Assembly (NCBI GenBank): GCA_964243295.1
Contig: CAXTEJ010000076.1
Location: forward strand, 1-13,185
Direction of reading: 5' to 3'
Length of the DNA stretch: 13,185 nt
Source of the DNA: CAXTEJ01 sp964243295
GTDB taxonomy: Bacteria; Actinomycetota; Actinomycetes; Actinomycetales; Angustibacteraceae
Position numbers and translations under genes: made by a program
Notes under the pieces: generated by a model
The model's input: only the letters and a program-made list of their open reading frames with translations
Databases searched by the model: none
Told to the model about the DNA's origin: nothing
Part shown: positions 12,902-13,185 of the stretch, in pieces
Numbering within the stretch: the first letter of the stretch is position 1
How the letters are laid out: each line of letters opens with the position of its first letter

Positions 12902-12916
12902 CGAACACATGACCGA
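12901..12916 (+). promoter_or_regulatory. SOS (LexA) box-like sequence over the HNH gene start
   Basis: TCGAACACATGACCGA matches the mycobacterial SOS consensus TCGAAC-N4-GTTCGA at 10 of 12 positions: the left half is perfect and the right half has GAC where GTT is expected. It covers the predicted transcription start and the ATG, where a repressor would block initiation. LexA boxes are known upstream of 13E12-repeat (DUF222/HNH) genes in M. tuberculosis. Binding is inferred. Confidence 0.5.
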
Positions 12917-13185
12917 GGCTGCGTGGGGTGTGCTGGCGGAGGCGTCCGCCGCTGTCGCCGCCGCGCCGGTGTGGCAGCTGAGCGACGACGAGCTGGTCGC
13001 CGCGCTGCGCCGCGACCGGACTGCGGAGGCGCAGCGGGTCGCGGGGCGGCTGGGGCTGATCCGCGAGCTCGACGCGCGCGGGTACGCGGTGGGGCAGGGC
13101 GCTGCCTCGACGCAGGCGTGGCTGGCCGGTGAGCTGTTGGTCGACCGGCGCACGGCGGCCGCCGACGTGCGCGCCGCCCGCCAGC
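12909..13185 (+). CDS. DUF222 / 13E12-repeat-family protein (HNH endonuclease type), partial
   Basis: The first 92 residues of a protein that runs off the window. The segment LSDDELVAALRRDRTAEAQRVAGRLGLIRELDARGYA (24-60), then STQAWLAGELLVDRRTAAADVRAARQ (67-92), is typical of the DUF222 N-terminal region, in which a helical domain precedes a C-terminal HNH nuclease motif. The HNH part is not in the window, so nuclease function is expected from the family rather than seen. These genes are multicopy in many actinomycetes and are related to the REP13E12 repeats of M. tuberculosis. The ATG at 12909 is chosen because TAGAAT ends 7 nt upstream and the protein starts MTEAAW just before the conserved helices. 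An SOS-like box overlaps the start codon, suggesting DNA-damage induction. Confidence 0.85.
   Translation, partial: MTEAAWGVLAEASAAVAAAPVWQLSDDELVAALRRDRTAEAQRVAGRLGLIRELDARGYAVGQGAASTQAWLAGELLVDRRTAAADVRAARQ

Noticed and set aside
10947..12908. 653-codon minus-strand open frame antisense to pnkp
   Set aside because: The Pnkp phosphatase and ligase motifs fix the coding strand. The antisense frame has no motifs, and its length reflects the scarcity of stop codons at this GC content.

Overview
The base composition is very GC-rich, and many starts are GTG. Together with the gene content (an F420-type luciferase-like oxidoreductase, a double-ACT SerB, a GlgC/GlgM pair, a DUF222/HNH protein and a bacterial Hen1-Pnkp pair), this points to an actinomycete (Actinomycetota). 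The genus cannot be fixed from the sequence. The window holds eleven protein genes, two of them cut by its edges. I see no rRNA, tRNA, CRISPR array or intact insertion sequence.

Layout. (1) Positions 1-1029, minus strand: nfeD followed by a band-7/SPFH gene whose end lies outside the window; their 4-nt overlap suggests translational coupling. (2) 1148-2332, plus: a secreted coiled-coil lytic transglycosylase. (3) 2390-3172, minus: an ABC ATPase with no permease beside it. It is divergent from (4) 3229-4014, plus, an unrecognised 261-aa protein. (5) 4015-4215: a convergent intergenic region dominated by an 84-nt palindrome. (6) 4216-5406, minus, glgA/glgM, divergent from glgC (5492-6745, plus). 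glgC overlaps an F420-dependent oxidoreductase gene and is followed closely by serB. (7) 8836-12791, plus: hen1 and pnkp, overlapping by ATGA, a bacterial RNA end-healing, sealing and 3'-methylation cassette. (8) From 12909, plus: the start of a DUF222/HNH-family gene with an SOS-box-like sequence over its start codon.

How the genes work together. GlgC makes ADP-glucose and the GlgA/GlgM enzyme uses it for maltose-1-phosphate or alpha-glucan synthesis; they fire from an 85-bp divergent region. The oxidoreductase and serB are probably co-transcribed with glgC, although their chemistries are unrelated. Hen1 and Pnkp act on the same broken RNA: Pnkp heals and, with Hen1, ligates the ends, and Hen1 2'-O-methylates the 3' end so that the repaired site resists a second cleavage.

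The most striking regulatory pattern is that five genes starting transcription units (ABC ATPase, the 261-aa protein, glgA/glgM, glgC and the HNH gene) each have a TANNNT -10-like hexamer ending 6-7 nt before the start codon. That is the geometry of leaderless mRNAs. Genes internal to operons instead have a Shine-Dalgarno (SPFH, pnkp) or a stop/start overlap. The main candidates for follow-up are the concentric palindrome at 4071-4154, the SOS-like element at 12901-12916 and the RNA-repair operon. I found no clearly undescribed multi-gene system.
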